Part shown: positions 45,927 through 57,539 of the stretch, in pieces | How positions within the stretch are numbered: position 1 is the stretch's first letter | How the letters are laid out: each line of letters opens with the position of its first letter | Assembly (NCBI GenBank): GCA_037576215.1 | Contig: JBANDB010000004.1 | Location: forward strand, 558,001-622,000 | Source: Armillaria gallica | Lineage: Eukaryota > Basidiomycota > Agaricomycetes > Agaricales > Physalacriaceae | Reading direction: 5' to 3' | Length of the DNA: 64,000 nucleotides | The notes under the pieces: generated by a model | The model's input: the letters and a program-made list of their open reading frames with translations, nothing else | What the model was told of the DNA's origin: nothing | Databases searched by the model: none | Position numbers and translations under genes: made by a program

Positions 45927-46640
45927 GAACTTGGTCAGTTCTGATTCATTTCTCTTCATCCTTAACTCATTTTAAAAGGCTCCTAGTACCTTTTGAAGAC
46001 ACTGCAAGTTTCAAATAATTTGGTCTGGCCATTGGGTCATTATGAGGATCACGTCCTGGTGTAGCAGGGAGGTCATTGGAACTCAGTGACTTTTTTGCTG
46101 TTTGGCTTCATTCTTGGCTTGTTCTGAATGGCATTTAGTCCCTCTCACAGATGAAACAAGCCTTGTAGAAATTTGTTAAGTACTTGCTCCACTATGGGGA
46201 TGGCATTTTGACTATGAGAAGGGTAATCAGAACTTGGTGAGTTTTTCATTGTGTCTCTTCATTGTAGACTTGTTATGAATGGCTCTTATCTCATCTCAAA
46301 GATGCAAAAAGTTCTACATGATTTGGTCAGGCCATTGGGTAGCTATGAAGATCACATCCTGGGTAGCACAGGTGTCATCAGAACTCAGTGAGTTTTTGAC
46401 TGTTTTCATTCATCCTTGGTTTGTTCTGAATGGCTCTTAGTCCCTCTCAAAAACATAACAGGTCTTGTATGATTCCACTAAGCAGTTGTCTCGCTATGAG
46501 GATATTATTTCGACTGTGAGAAAGGTTATCAGAACTTAGTGAGTTCTTCATTGTTTTTCTTCATTGTTGGCTCATTATGAACAGCCCTTATCCCTTATTG
46601 AAGATTCAACATGTTTTGGTCAAAATGTTGTGGTACAGTA
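45927..46640 (+). repeat. Tandem array of a 151-bp unit, about 4.7 copies
   Basis: Unit landmarks GAACTYRGTSAG occur at 45927, 46079, 46230, 46381 and 46532, that is every 151-152 bp. Each unit ends in a CATTCTTGGCTTGTTCTGAATGG-like segment. The intervening halves alternate between two types: GGCCATTGGGT...GATCACRTCCTGG, and ACTATGRGGAT...GACTRTGAGAA. So a two-unit (302-bp) higher-order period is present. Confidence 0.85.
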
Positions 46641-48149
46641 CACTATGCTGTACAGAACCTGACTCAACATTTGACATGCAGATGGAGTCAGGACAGACAG
46701 AGTACTCCAAAGTATAGTTACCATATTTCATTGACACTATGTATGACTGAACTATTGATATAACTATAAATCTTTCATTGTGTGTGTAGCCCCCTCAAAA
46801 TATCTCAGTAACAGGATGTAGTCTATGCACACCAGCAGGTACCCCCATACCCACCACATGGATCTGTGTGTACACACTTGGGATTGAAGTAGTCCTCTCA
46901 CTGAACAGTGGAGGCACCAGTCCACAACAACAGGTACTTGAAGAGTGTGCCTGGGTTATCAAAACTGTCTGACTAGCCTACCTACAAACAGATATTGTGA
47001 ATTAGCCATCAACATCCATCAAGCAAAAGCAAGCATAGGACAGAGCCAAGGTTTCTGCTTATCCTCATACAAGTAAAATGGTGATATTCCTAGGTAAAAG
47101 AGTGAATGCCATTGTATGCCTGGAAACTCAGAATGATATTAAAATCATACCTCCAGTTTGGTGTGTCTTGCAAAAAGGGAGTTCAATCTTAAGCCTTTGC
47201 ATGCCTTGATATGTTTTGACAGACACCCAGTGCTATTGAATTCACAGTGCCTCATCAAAGCAAAGGAGGCATAGAAATGCCAGAATATATAAAAGCTGCA
47301 GCTGTGCTCATATACCAGATCCTGCCCAATGCTCAGGATGCTCAGCTTTGTCAGACATTCTGCATTTCCCTTTTAAGGCAATATTAGGCCCCAAAAGGTG
47401 ATATAAGGCCAAAAGGTAATCGAGCCAATAATTAGCCCTTACTACCTGAGAGTCAGGTCTGGTAAGGGTGCTTATCAGATGCCTAATAAGGATACCCTCT
47501 TATCTAATAAAGTCCCTTATAAGAAATGGGTGTAACCTTACTACACTCTAAAAAGGTTTCTCCCGCCCTTTGAATGTACCCAATAATGAAGTTTAAATTC
47601 ATCTGATGTTCCTTATAACAAGGCTTATCACCAACAGGGGAAGCTTGTTTGGCAGATTCAAAGACTTGAAAAGGTGCAGGAGAAAAATGTATTTTTTTTT
47701 CCCATTTTCATACTCAAAACCATTGATAATATTGAAATTTTCCTTAGTATTTTGCTTCTATTTAATTCTTAACAGTTAAGGACATTAATGATTTGCTTCC
47801 ACCAGGGATTGAACAGGTGACTAAAATAGAGGACATCTGGATCTGGCATGTGTTATGTAAGCATGTGTAAGTGAAACATGTTCCCATATCTCCTCCATGA
47901 CATCATCACAGAGAAAAATTGTAACACCAGAAAATGATTCTTCTTGTCATTAGGTACATTTGCCTGAAGACCAATTCAAAAAATTCTCATTTTTGGATGA
48001 GCAGAAGGCAAAATACTTTTTTAATGCAAAAGTGCTTCTTTTTATATTTACAGTCCACTGGTATCATCGGAAAATTTTTCATCTTTTTCTCAGATACAAA
48101 TTTGTCCAGTCACATGACAATCTGGAGTGGTCTGCTGTCACCAATTGAT
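46641..48149. other. No gene recognised
   Basis: AT-rich, with runs of TAATAAGG and CCTTATAA type words at 47390-47560. A 40-bp stretch at 47827-47865 is an inverted match to 51615-51655. Confidence 0.45.
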
Positions 48150-49795
48150 AGGCCTAAGACTTCCATAGCAATGGAAACACCAACTCGGAATGAGATTGGG
48201 TAATTAATGTAGTAGCATGGCAATCAAGGTGATCATGTGTGTGAGTGGTTCGGGGCACCTCCATGCAGTAAATCAATTCCTCTATATGCAAGTATACACT
48301 GTGACTTTAAGTCTGCGAAGTAGTACTGCTTCGTAGTCGAGTACTAGATGCTAAGGCTATAAGCTGGTAGGGTTCTCTTGAAGTGAGAGGGAACGGAAGT
48401 GGGTATGATGTGAATACCATGAATCTGTATGCAAAAATGCGAGACGAGACTAGAAAATGTCGCTCTATGGTAATTGGAGTGGGGTGAATGATGGAGAATA
48501 GACTGAATGGTCAGCAATAGTCTATGAGTGAACGAGGCAATGAGAAAACGTGGTTGGAGACAGCGTGTGGCAAGAGAAAATGTTGAACTATGAAACTGGC
48601 AATGGTACTGGTCCTATACAATGCAATGGTGCTGAGTCAATGTCGAAACTTGTCTGGTACTGAAATGATCCTATCCTATGTCAAACTAACCTTCAAGTCC
48701 ACTTGAGGGACTGATACTATACAAAAACTGGCTGAAACTGGTCCTAAGTCTGCTCGGAGACTACCCAAGTGGGCAATGATAATGATGGTGAAAGGGAAAC
48801 TGTAAAAACTCCAATGGTGTGAAAGTGAAATGATGATGGCCTATAAAAGATAACGGGGGGCAAGGTATGGCATGGTGATCACATATTGGCACAATGTGAG
48901 TGTGCACCAATAGTGTTAAGAGCAAAGAGCGCATAGCAAAGGACTCTTCACAGTTAAAAACCATGGAATAACTCTGGTGAGCTCAAGAGTCAATGTGCAA
49001 TCGAGAATATGCTGGGGTAAATGGTATATTGCTATAGAACAGTGAATAGACATGGTTTACTGGAGATAGACTAGTGCGTGATGATAATTGATGTAGTCTG
49101 GGGTCAACTAGGGATGAACTGCCCTTGAACTACATTTTCTAGCTAGTTTTTATACTACAAGTATGAATTTATAAATAGAGTAAATATGCGAGACTTAGTA
49201 AGGCTGTAAGGCCTTGGCTTTGTAAAAATCGGAGGAAACATATGGTACTTCATCTTCTAAAGTAACAGCAACTCATCGACATTGCCATGTATGGATGTGA
49301 ACTGTATGGGGTCATTGAGCGATGCACAGATTGTTAGGTGCTGTTTAGCTGCGGATTACTTGAGTGATAGTTGTCGTGCTGAGGAGTACGCATGGGGCAA
49401 CATTTTCTTGAGGCCTTGGCAAAGTAACAGCCTTAGTAAACACAGTCTGTAGTTGCTGTAGCTGCAATTGCCATAGCTGGGAGGGTACTCGCACCAATCA
49501 CGTCATTTTCATTAAGTGATCAATGAGTGCATCAACTAGGTGCTTCTGAGTGATGCATCAATTCCATATTGGGATAATTGTCGATTGAAGGTGCCTTGCC
49601 ATGATGAAGTACAGCAATTATCATGCATGGCAAGATGGGATGGATAACAAAGTGCATGAGGAGTGGTTGCCATAGGATAAAAGTGGTATCAGTGTGTGTG
49701 CAATCATTGGTTTGCTGAAAGTCCGTTGAAGGGACCGTAATGTTAATTAGCAGGTAAAATCCATGAATTCTAAGCATACAGAGCCTGGAGGCTCA
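48150..49795. repeat. Long dispersed repeat R, copy 1 (about 1.65 kb)
   Basis: Direct-orientation match to 57540-59110. Shared landmarks are GACTTCCATRGCAATGG, GCACCTCCATGCAGT, ACACTGTGACTTT, CTAGCTAGTTTTTATACTAC, CTTAGTAAGGCTGTAAG and CATACAGAGCCTGGAGGCTC. The middle has diverged. The right end, read on the minus strand, still encodes DEPPGSV, the C-terminal end of the TE gene found intact beside copy 2. So this is probably the 3' region of a transposon. Confidence 0.75.
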
Positions 49796-49925
49796 TCACC
49801 ATCCTGCCATGCACCTCCTGCCTACTAATCCCACCTTCCTGCCTGCTGTGGCCTGCCTGCATGCCAATCACTGATTTCTCAGAGACCAATTTTTTGGTTT
49901 AGGGATGGTCTTGGGTGGTCTTATA

Positions 49926-51504
49926 CACTGACTGACAAAAACAAAGAAACACATGGTTTTTTTGATTGCAGTCACAATAGCTTGTGAACGCCGTGATATT
50001 TTTTCAGACTTCCAGTGAGAGAAATATAGCTTGGTATCTGTAGTTTCTTGTTAGAAAAAGAATGAGATATATATGCGAAGCAAATGGTGAGATATAAATA
50101 TGTTAGCTGAGAGTGTCATTTTTAGTAGTGTAAGTAAAATGAGAAAACAAGAAAATTGACCTGACAAAAAGTCCAACAACCTAATACCTAGTATGCCCAC
50201 CCTTTGCCAATATCAAGGACCTCACCTGTGATGGGATACTACCATATAACACATCACAATACTCTTTTCCAAGGGCAGCCCACTCCTCCTGCAGAACGGC
50301 AAATAATGCGGCAGTCGTTGTTGGGTGATGTGGTCTGCTGTTCAGACGATGCTCGAGAGTAGCCCAAGCATTCTCTATGATGCTTTGGTCAGGGCTATTT
50401 GGTGGCCAGTCCATTACAGAGATGTTTTTGTTGGCGAGCCACTTTTTTGTAAGCCGAGCCATGTGCTTGGGGTCATTGTCCTGCTGAAAAAGGACATCAT
50501 TGACTGAGAGATCATAGTCCTGGAGAGTACCAAGAAGTCCTTCATTAAGTATCTGGCAGTACTGGACAGCATTCATGGTGCCTTCCACCAAAATCAGCCT
50601 TCCAAAGCCCAAACGCATCATGCATCCCCAGACCATCACCCCCCCACCCCCATGCTTCAACTGGGGCAGCACATTATGCATGTCTAGTGCCTCACCAGGA
50701 CCCCTATGACACCACTGCACTCCATCTGACCCAAAGAAGTTGAATTTGGATTCATCTGAGTAGAGCACAGTATCCCATTTTTCTGCTCCCCATTCTGCAT
50801 GTGCCTCTGCCCACGCCCGTCACTTTCTAACATGAGCCTTTGTAAGCAATGGCACCCTCCACCTCTTGTAACCTTTCAGACCCTCATCCGCAAGCCTGCA
50901 CTGCACAGTGCACTCCAAAAGATAGTCAAAATATTGCTGTTGAACATCAACCGCTGTCCTGCAGTCATGACTATGGATTTTTCACACAGCAAATTTGACA
51001 TCTGCATCATCCATTTTGCATGGGTGACCTCTCCCTTTGATGTGAGCATAGTAGTTCTCCTTTCCTTTGTATTTGTGGCCAGTTTTACAGACGGTAGAGC
51101 GTGAACATCTAATGACATGGCTGCTTTCGGTGCAGGTGTGGCCATCTTGAAGGAGAGTGCAAATATGGGCTGCTTTTGTAGGAGTAATAGGTACATTTGG
51201 TTTGCAAGAGGGAGGTGTATGCAAGATAGGAATTTCAGTGCAAATGGCCCTGGTGGTGGTTCAGATTCGAGTTGATTCCGACGTTGATGTGATGCCATTA
51301 CATCACCAAAATTGGTATGTGGTTTTGCTACCCTCTTACTTTGTTCACTGATTGATATTTTAGTCTCATTATTTTTACAATATTAAACTACAGGTATCAA
51401 GCTATATTTTTCTCACCGGAAGTCTGAAAAATATCATGGCGTTCACAAGCTATTGCAACTGCAATCAAAAAAACCATGTGTTTCTTTATTTTTGTCGGTC
51501 AGTG
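49926..51504 (-). mobile_element. Complete Tc1/mariner element with ~120-bp terminal inverted repeats
   Basis: It starts TA|CACTGACTGACAAAAA and ends TTTTTGTCGGTCAGTG|TA. The inverted repeats (49926-50046 and 51385-51504) match over about 120 bp with scattered mismatches. Length is 1,579 bp, usual for Tc1. TA target duplications are at 49924-49925 and 51505-51506. The transposase gene lies on the minus strand. Confidence 0.93.
50181..51224 (-). pseudogene. Tc1-like DD34E transposase with premature TGA stops
   Basis: The N-terminal helix-turn-helix part at 50982-51224 includes ITPTKAAHICTLLQDGHTCT. The catalytic domain at 50181-50768 has LYSDESKFNFFGSDG (Asp 1), VLFQQDNDPKHMARLTKKWL (Asp 2), and WPPNSPDQSIIENAW (Glu) with about 34 residues between Asp 2 and Glu. 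The frame is broken by TGA between FAV and KIHSHD and again between HVRK and RAWAEAH. Both would be CGA (Arg) before a C-to-T change. Catalytic residues are all present, so few changes separate this copy from an active one. Confidence 0.9.
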
Positions 51505-51656
51505 TAAGTACATCTCAACCCATCTTATGCTGCAAATGGGCCCCCAAAATGCATAAATACAATAAAAATTTCGATTTTTTTTTTAAACAGTGATTTTGTC
51601 TATCACATGACTGATTACATAACATGTGCCAGAACCTGGTGTCCTCTATCTTAAAC

Positions 51657-51749
51657 AACAAGCCAAAGTCCCGTGTCTTCATCACGATTGCCGGACTCTC
51701 ATACCTCAGGTCCTGGCAACCTGACTATGACATGGGACTTTGGCTTGTT
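51657..51749. repeat. 21-bp inverted repeat with 51-bp spacer
   Basis: AACAAGCCAAAGTCCCGTGTC at 51657-51677 and its reverse complement at 51729-51749, with one mismatch that is again a CpG (CG against CA). It could be the ends of a tiny MITE or a transcript hairpin. No target duplication was confirmed. Confidence 0.75.
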
Positions 51750-51793
51750 GGGGCCTGCCCCAAACCCAGCTTATTACTTGGGAGTGTCAGTTA

Positions 51794-51831
51794 TTAGTTC
51801 AGAAACAAATATCTATTATCAATGTAATAGA
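51794..51831 (-). other. Candidate Helitron 3' terminus (hairpin plus CTAA)
   Basis: On the minus strand a 7-bp hairpin TCTATTA/TAATAGA with a 6-nt loop (51812-51831) is followed 14 nt later by CTAA (51794-51797) and then T. Helitrons end in CTRR preceded by a short hairpin and insert before T. The position just after the helicase frame is right. Short hairpins are common in AT-rich DNA, so this is a candidate only. Confidence 0.45.
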
Positions 51832-51896
51832 GCCTCAGGGTATACAATATTCAAAGTATTTGTATCTTTTTCTGTATCTGGAAACAGAACTTGAAT

Positions 51897-53967
51897 CTAT
51901 TGTCCAGAAGTGCAATGGCTAAGTGCTACATACAGTTGTCCATGAGAAAAAATAGGAGTACATAAATCTAATCCAACATAAGTAACTGACTGTCCTTGAG
52001 ACTTGTTGATTGTCATTGCAAAAGCCAACCTGATTGGAAATTGGCGACATGAAAATGCAATAGGAAGTTCAGCTGTATCTGCATTGATTGTGATGCGTGG
52101 GATGAAAACAGCCTTGCCTGCATTATTACCACTGAGAAGACGACATTCTAATACATGTGGACGGAACCATGTGAGAATCATCCATGTCCCATTGCATAGG
52201 CCATTTGCTGGATCCAGATTGTGGAGAAGCATAAGAGGACATCCAACTTTGAGAGCCAGCTTTGCACGTGGCAATCCAGAGGCATTGAAACTTTGAAGAA
52301 ACTCCACTGGATAAAGAGTAGCAGGATCATCTAACTCTTCCTCTATTGTCTTGTCTGTACTCCAATAGACTGTCTCTTGTCCTGGAAACATATCCAGAAC
52401 CTGTTGATTAATTTTATCAACATCATCATTGTGTCCAGAGAGAATTGTTCGTTCTAAAAAGAAATGGTCTTGGAAGTGGCCAGCTTGAATGTTTGGATAG
52501 ATATATTTAATGAGTTCAGAGAGTGAATTGTTGGCCAGACACATAGAAGCAGGAAGAGTGATAGTACAATCATCAGTAAGTCCTTCACCTGCACCAACAG
52601 TAAGTAGCCAATGGGCAAACTCTATATTTTCAGGAGTCTGATCCAGGCACATGTTTTTCTTCAAATGAATGACTTCAATGTGAGGCCATAAAGGTGAACA
52701 GTGAAATGAAGCTGCAACAATCTGCTCCTGTGATCCTTGTGATACAACTGGCAATGTCTGACAAAAGTCTCCTAAAATAAATAATCAGAAATGACAATCT
52801 ATAGTGACTCAGAATAAGGACACATACCATCAAAAAGTACAGTTTTTCCACCAAAAGGAACATCCTTATTGCAGACATCACGAAGAGTACGATCAACAGT
52901 CTCAATATCATGTCAGTTCTGCATAGGAACTTCATCCCAAATGATGAGAGAAGTTCTATAAAGAAGTTCAGCTAAGTGAGTCCCTCTACGAATGCTGCAT
53001 GTTGTATCATCATGTGAGGGAATTGGAATTTTGAAGGTGCTATGGCTGGTACGCCCTCCAACTAAGAGAATTGCTGATATACCAGAGGAGGCACAGGTCA
53101 ATGCAATCTTTCTTTCAGCATGAACAGCAGCAGCAATAGTATTGCACACAAAAGTCTTTCCACCACCTCCAGCACTATGCAGAAATACCAATTTCCCTTG
53201 TTCATTCATAGCAGAGTCAAACACAGCATTATAAGCAGTCTTTTGCTCTTCATTGAATGTTTGGAGATTGTTAGCAACTAATTGCTGCAGAGATGGGATA
53301 TCATAAGCCAGCTGTGCAGCCAGAAGAGGATTATCTTCATAAGCAGCCCAGTCCATGATAGAGGCTGGCATCTCAGTCCACTCAGAGAGACGATGACCAT
53401 GAGATTGAAGAAGCTTATTGATAAGATGGAGACCAAAATCATAGAGCTGAGCCTCTGTTGGATTTGGAACATCACGTTGGTGGAGCTTATGTGCCAAATC
53501 ATCACAAATATTCTTCTTGAACTCCTCCCACAGCTTATCTGGCTTTGCTGGCTGGCAGAAGAGAAGAAGGGTCACAAATAGTGATTGCAACTGTGCTCCT
53601 GACTGCATAATAGCTGCCTCCTGTAAGCATTGTCTCCATTCATTATCATTTTCCAGCAATCCCATAGCAATGCATGCTTCTTTAAAAGTAGCACACTCCA
53701 CATTGTTGACAGTGCATAAGTGTTAGAAGGATTGAGCACCAGTAACAGCAGTCAAAAGAAGCTGCAGATAGAATCATTCGCCAGATGAGGGGGCAGCTTG
53801 ATACATTTGGCCAATAGTAATGCCAATAGTAGTATATTTTTGGTGTAGATTCCACTTCCTCTTGCTCCAGGTATAGTGAGCAGGAGTCTCCTGATATAGA
53901 TATTGGCATGCATTTGGATCCCTCTTATTGAGCTCAAACCATTACAACAGAGTAGTTGTCTTTGCAT
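51897..53967 (-). pseudogene. Helitron: Pif1-like helicase part
   Basis: On the minus strand, WFELNKRDP and a YLYQETPAHYTWSKRKW spacer lead to TFNEEQKTAYNAVF, then Walker A HSAGGGGKTFV, then CASSGISAILLVGGRTSHS and Walker B SLIIWDEVPMQN. An intron follows (52772-52827), then GDFCQTLPVV, LSGHNDDVDKINQQVLDMFP, and the C-terminal helicase motif FAMTINKSQGQSVTYVGLDL then SHGQLYVALSH. Premature stops: TAA before HLCTV, TGA in SGE-FYL, TGA in MQN-HDIE, and TAA between LL and WFEL. All convert to CAA or CGA by one base. The protein would unwind DNA and act in rolling-circle transposition together with the Rep part. Confidence 0.93.
52772..52827 (-). other. Probable 56-bp intron in the Helitron helicase
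   Basis: On the minus strand, GTATGT donor and TTTTAG acceptor. It joins VLFDG to GDFCQTLPVV, a conserved Pif1 helicase junction. Confidence 0.8.
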
Positions 53968-56640
53968 CTGCAGCTGCTAACACCTCTTCTGGACTGTCAT
54001 TCTCATCATATGTGATAAGCTGTTCATCAGGGAGATGGACCTGAAGACAGACAACATTTGGCTCCTCCTGATGTAGCCGAAATGAAAAAATCCTCCAGCA
54101 TGATTCAATAGCAGAGATGTAGCGTGCATCCAAAAACTCCTTGATCTCATCATGATCCTGAATCTCTAATGTAGTCCTGTCATGGCCCTTGTAGATGTAT
54201 TTATGGATATATTTGATGGCCTTGACAGAAACACAAACTTCCACATTGATGTGACAGTTATATTTTGCACTGAGATAAGGATTGTATGGGACAATATCAC
54301 AGTTGGTATAGACAGTATGGGTTTCACCACGCATTTTAACATACTCACGACCATTGTTAGGATGTGCCAAATTGGGATATCCATCATTGGTGAATTCAGT
54401 GTGCTCATTGAAGTCTTTTGGAAAGTTTTTTGAACAGCGGCCATCAGGCTTCTTGCAGCGATGATCACATGGACCATGAACCATGCATCTGGTAACAATC
54501 TCATAAAGAATTGGTTGAGTAACAGGATCAGGAATCTGAGCACATGAGACTGAATCAGCATCAGCAGGTGTGTGAATCTTGTCTTCAGGATCCAGAAAAA
54601 TCAAAAGATGCATATGAGGGAGTCCATGCTTCTGAAATTCAATAGTATGCACCATAGCCCTGACTTTTCCAAATATTCCACCCTTCTTGATTTCTTCCAG
54701 TAAGGCCTCCTTCTTCAACTGGAAAACCCTGGCCACAATATCTGGTCGATCCTCCACCTTCTGATCTGGTCCATCTGTATGCTTCAGAGCCTCAACAATT
54801 TCTGGCCACTGCAGGTTTGCTATCATTGTAAGAAAGATATCTGGCTTCTGTAAGGCTCTACAGATTGCCATAGAGTCTTGGTACAGCTGGTACATTGCAT
54901 ATGGACTTCCAGTGTGTGATGATGGTAAGATAATACGCTGGCCAGAGTTTTCCAATCCATCTGCATTGGTTGTTGCATCAACCAATCCTTTATACAGATC
55001 TGCATGCATAGTTTTCTGATTGTGTCGAACCCAGTTGAGATTATTTTGTTCAATTGATGCCCATGCATCTACAATATACTGCTGGTAGAGCCTTTCTGCT
55101 CTATACAATGGTGCATTTGGTTCAAATATTAGACAGTCCTGTAGGCGATAAGCATAATACATATGTTGGGTAAGCCTTTTATGTTCTCTACGTTCACTTG
55201 TTTCAGTCTCTTTCAGGAGCATATGTATATTCCAACCCAATTCTCCATATGGAAAAAGAAGAACATAATGAAGAGATTGATAACTTGGATGAAGTTGACT
55301 AATGCACTTGAGAGAATGATCATGCATACATAAAACAATGTCTCAATCATTTTGAACAGGCTCAGATCCATCTCCAGGAATGATAGCAGCCAACTCATCT
55401 ACTGTTGGAAGATTATATCGTCGCCCATCAGTTCCATCACCCACATGCAATCACACTTCAATATTTGGATACTCTTCACGGGGTTTGTCTTTCATAATGA
55501 GATATGCATGTTGATATAAAGCAACATATGGATTTACATCCTGCATTAAATCCTGTAATTGGGATATGATTTCAGGATTTAGATTAGGATTGCAACGATT
55601 ATGCATACTCAATGCCTCCACTGGATCATGTATGTACAGCTGTGCATAAGGCAATTTTCCTTCTTCCTGAGGCAGCAGGGATCCCATCTGGTGATGAAGC
55701 TTGCCAGATACATGGAAGCAGTATGGTCCTGAAGAACTGGTAATTGCCTCATCAACTTTTACAGCTAAAGATGTAAATGCCAATGCTGCATTATACTGCC
55801 TGATATCTTGTAAGAAGGCTTTTGACAATGGACTGTTGCCACAAAGAAGATTTTGAAGAATGGCAGGAGCAGAAAGAAGAGGAGGTAATTTAACCTGCCC
55901 TTGTAGACAGCACATTCCAAATTGCGGTGTAACTCTTGACTTACTCTTAAGTCATTCATCATACCAATGTAATGCCCCACAATGTTCACAAACATACTTT
56001 CTACTTCCAATATTATGCTGAGAGTGCACTTCAGCATATGGATGTCTTGCTAGAGGAAGTTGTACAAGAATAGCATGTGGTGGTTGATGTTGATGTGGTA
56101 ATGGTAATGGTGGCTGTAGAGGTGGTGACTCTCTTATAGGTGATGGTGATTGGTGGCGGTGCTCAGCAAAAGTTGTCTGGTCAATATTTTGTGGTGGCTC
56201 AGTGCATGGAGGATGAATTTCAATAGCTCTCCCTCGCCCATGTCCTCGACCACCCCCACGTCCACGGCCTTGTGGAACAGAAGTATTATCAAATGCAGAT
56301 GTCTGTCCTTCAGGAGCACCACCACATGACTGTCTACGATGTCAACCTCTGGTGGAAAAAACAGGAAGAGCTGGTACTACAGGCATGGGATGTTCATGTG
56401 AATGATCCAACTGAGATAAGATATGAGTCTCAGGTGGTATATTAAAATGTGGAAGTTCAATATTAGGATCAGGACCTGGACATGGTGATCGATCATGATG
56501 GATAGAGGGGGAGGTCATCTGAAGATGCTGAAGACAATCCTGCTCCTGTTCTGCATGACGATTCTGCTCTGGTGTAACTGGAGCTGAAAAATCAAAATGA
56601 TCATTCTCTCTGGTAGGAGTAGATGGAGACCTATTAACAG
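53942..56640 (-). pseudogene. Helitron: N-terminal and Rep part
   Basis: The N-terminal disordered stretch (56100-56640) has RGRGRGGGRGHGRGRA. Then comes CEHCGALHWYDE, GMCCLQGQVKLPPL, YAQLYIHDPVEALSMHNRCN (Helitron-like N domain), then LHYVLLFPYGELGW, QTMHADLYKGLVDA, the Rep two-His motif HGLPHMHLLIFL, a Cys/His set (CMVHGPCDHRC) and the two-Tyr motif AIKYIHKYIYKGHD. One frame runs through, broken only by TGA stops in RG-HRRQ, YDE-LKS, IEV-LHV (55451-55453) and QND-DIV, all of which would be CGA before C-to-T change. It nicks and joins DNA through the Tyr pair in rolling-circle transposition. Confidence 0.92.
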
Positions 56641-57539
56641 CATGCTGTGAGTATTGATCTTAAAAAAATAAGAGTGGTACACACATAACAGGGTATGGAG
56701 AGGTGGAAATAGTAGCAACACTTTGTAAGGAAGAGGCAAAAACACCTGAAAGAAAATCAGAAATGAAGAGCTTCAATCAAATATTGATAGACAGTACTGT
56801 GAGAGATCCCAAAAGTCCTTATTATATGTAAAAGGGCTGTAATGCTTGCCTGAGATGGTACACTGTGAGGGGAGGATGGAACAGAGCAGAGGGTAAGAAG
56901 GAAAGGGGACAGGCTTGAACTGCACCATAGCAGCATGGCAAAGTTGAAACTCAGCCAGAATAAGCCGTGGTCTGGCAATGGCTGGAAAATTCAAACTCAG
57001 CTTATTTGTCATCATCCACCTCTCTTATTATATAGATAGATAAAGAGATAATTACATAATACATGAGACAAATTTTCCACTACACTAAAAAGTCATACAT
57101 ATATATGTATCTTAAGGTTATAGATGATTATGATAGAATTATTGCACCTACTCAACCCCAAATTGCCTCCAATCCTATAGACCAATTGAGTTACATTTAC
57201 ACATCACAGTTTCAGCCAGAGGCTCCAAAAGTCACAGAGAGGCATGAACATAGATTTTTGCATGATTTTAACATAGAATGATATCTTATCTACTCCTACT
57301 CTGATTCTTCATCCTCCTCCTCCTCTTCTTCATCCTCTTCATCCTTGTTCTTGCTGTCATTGTCCTTGACTGAATCTGCAAAGTGTACTCCAGGAGTGGT
57401 TGCCTGTATGAGGGTAGAAGTCCCCACATCTGTGGGGACATTGATCCAAGAGATCGTGTTGACTCTTGATGGCTGGGCAGCAATGCTAGCCTCCTTAGCC
57501 TGGCCCTTTCATTAGGTGCTTGATTAATGGTGGTAACGG
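56641..57539. other. Upstream of the Helitron frame; CT-rich simple sequence
   Basis: A minus-strand frame at 56773-57015 could be a 5' exon of the Helitron, but no motif supports it. 57299-57352 is a CTC/CTT-rich low-complexity run. The 5' TC end of the Helitron was not located. Confidence 0.4.

Noticed and set aside
45927..46640. The regular repeats as a CRISPR-like array
   Set aside because: Units are 151 bp and diverged over their full length, without short conserved repeats and unique spacers, and the host is a fungus.
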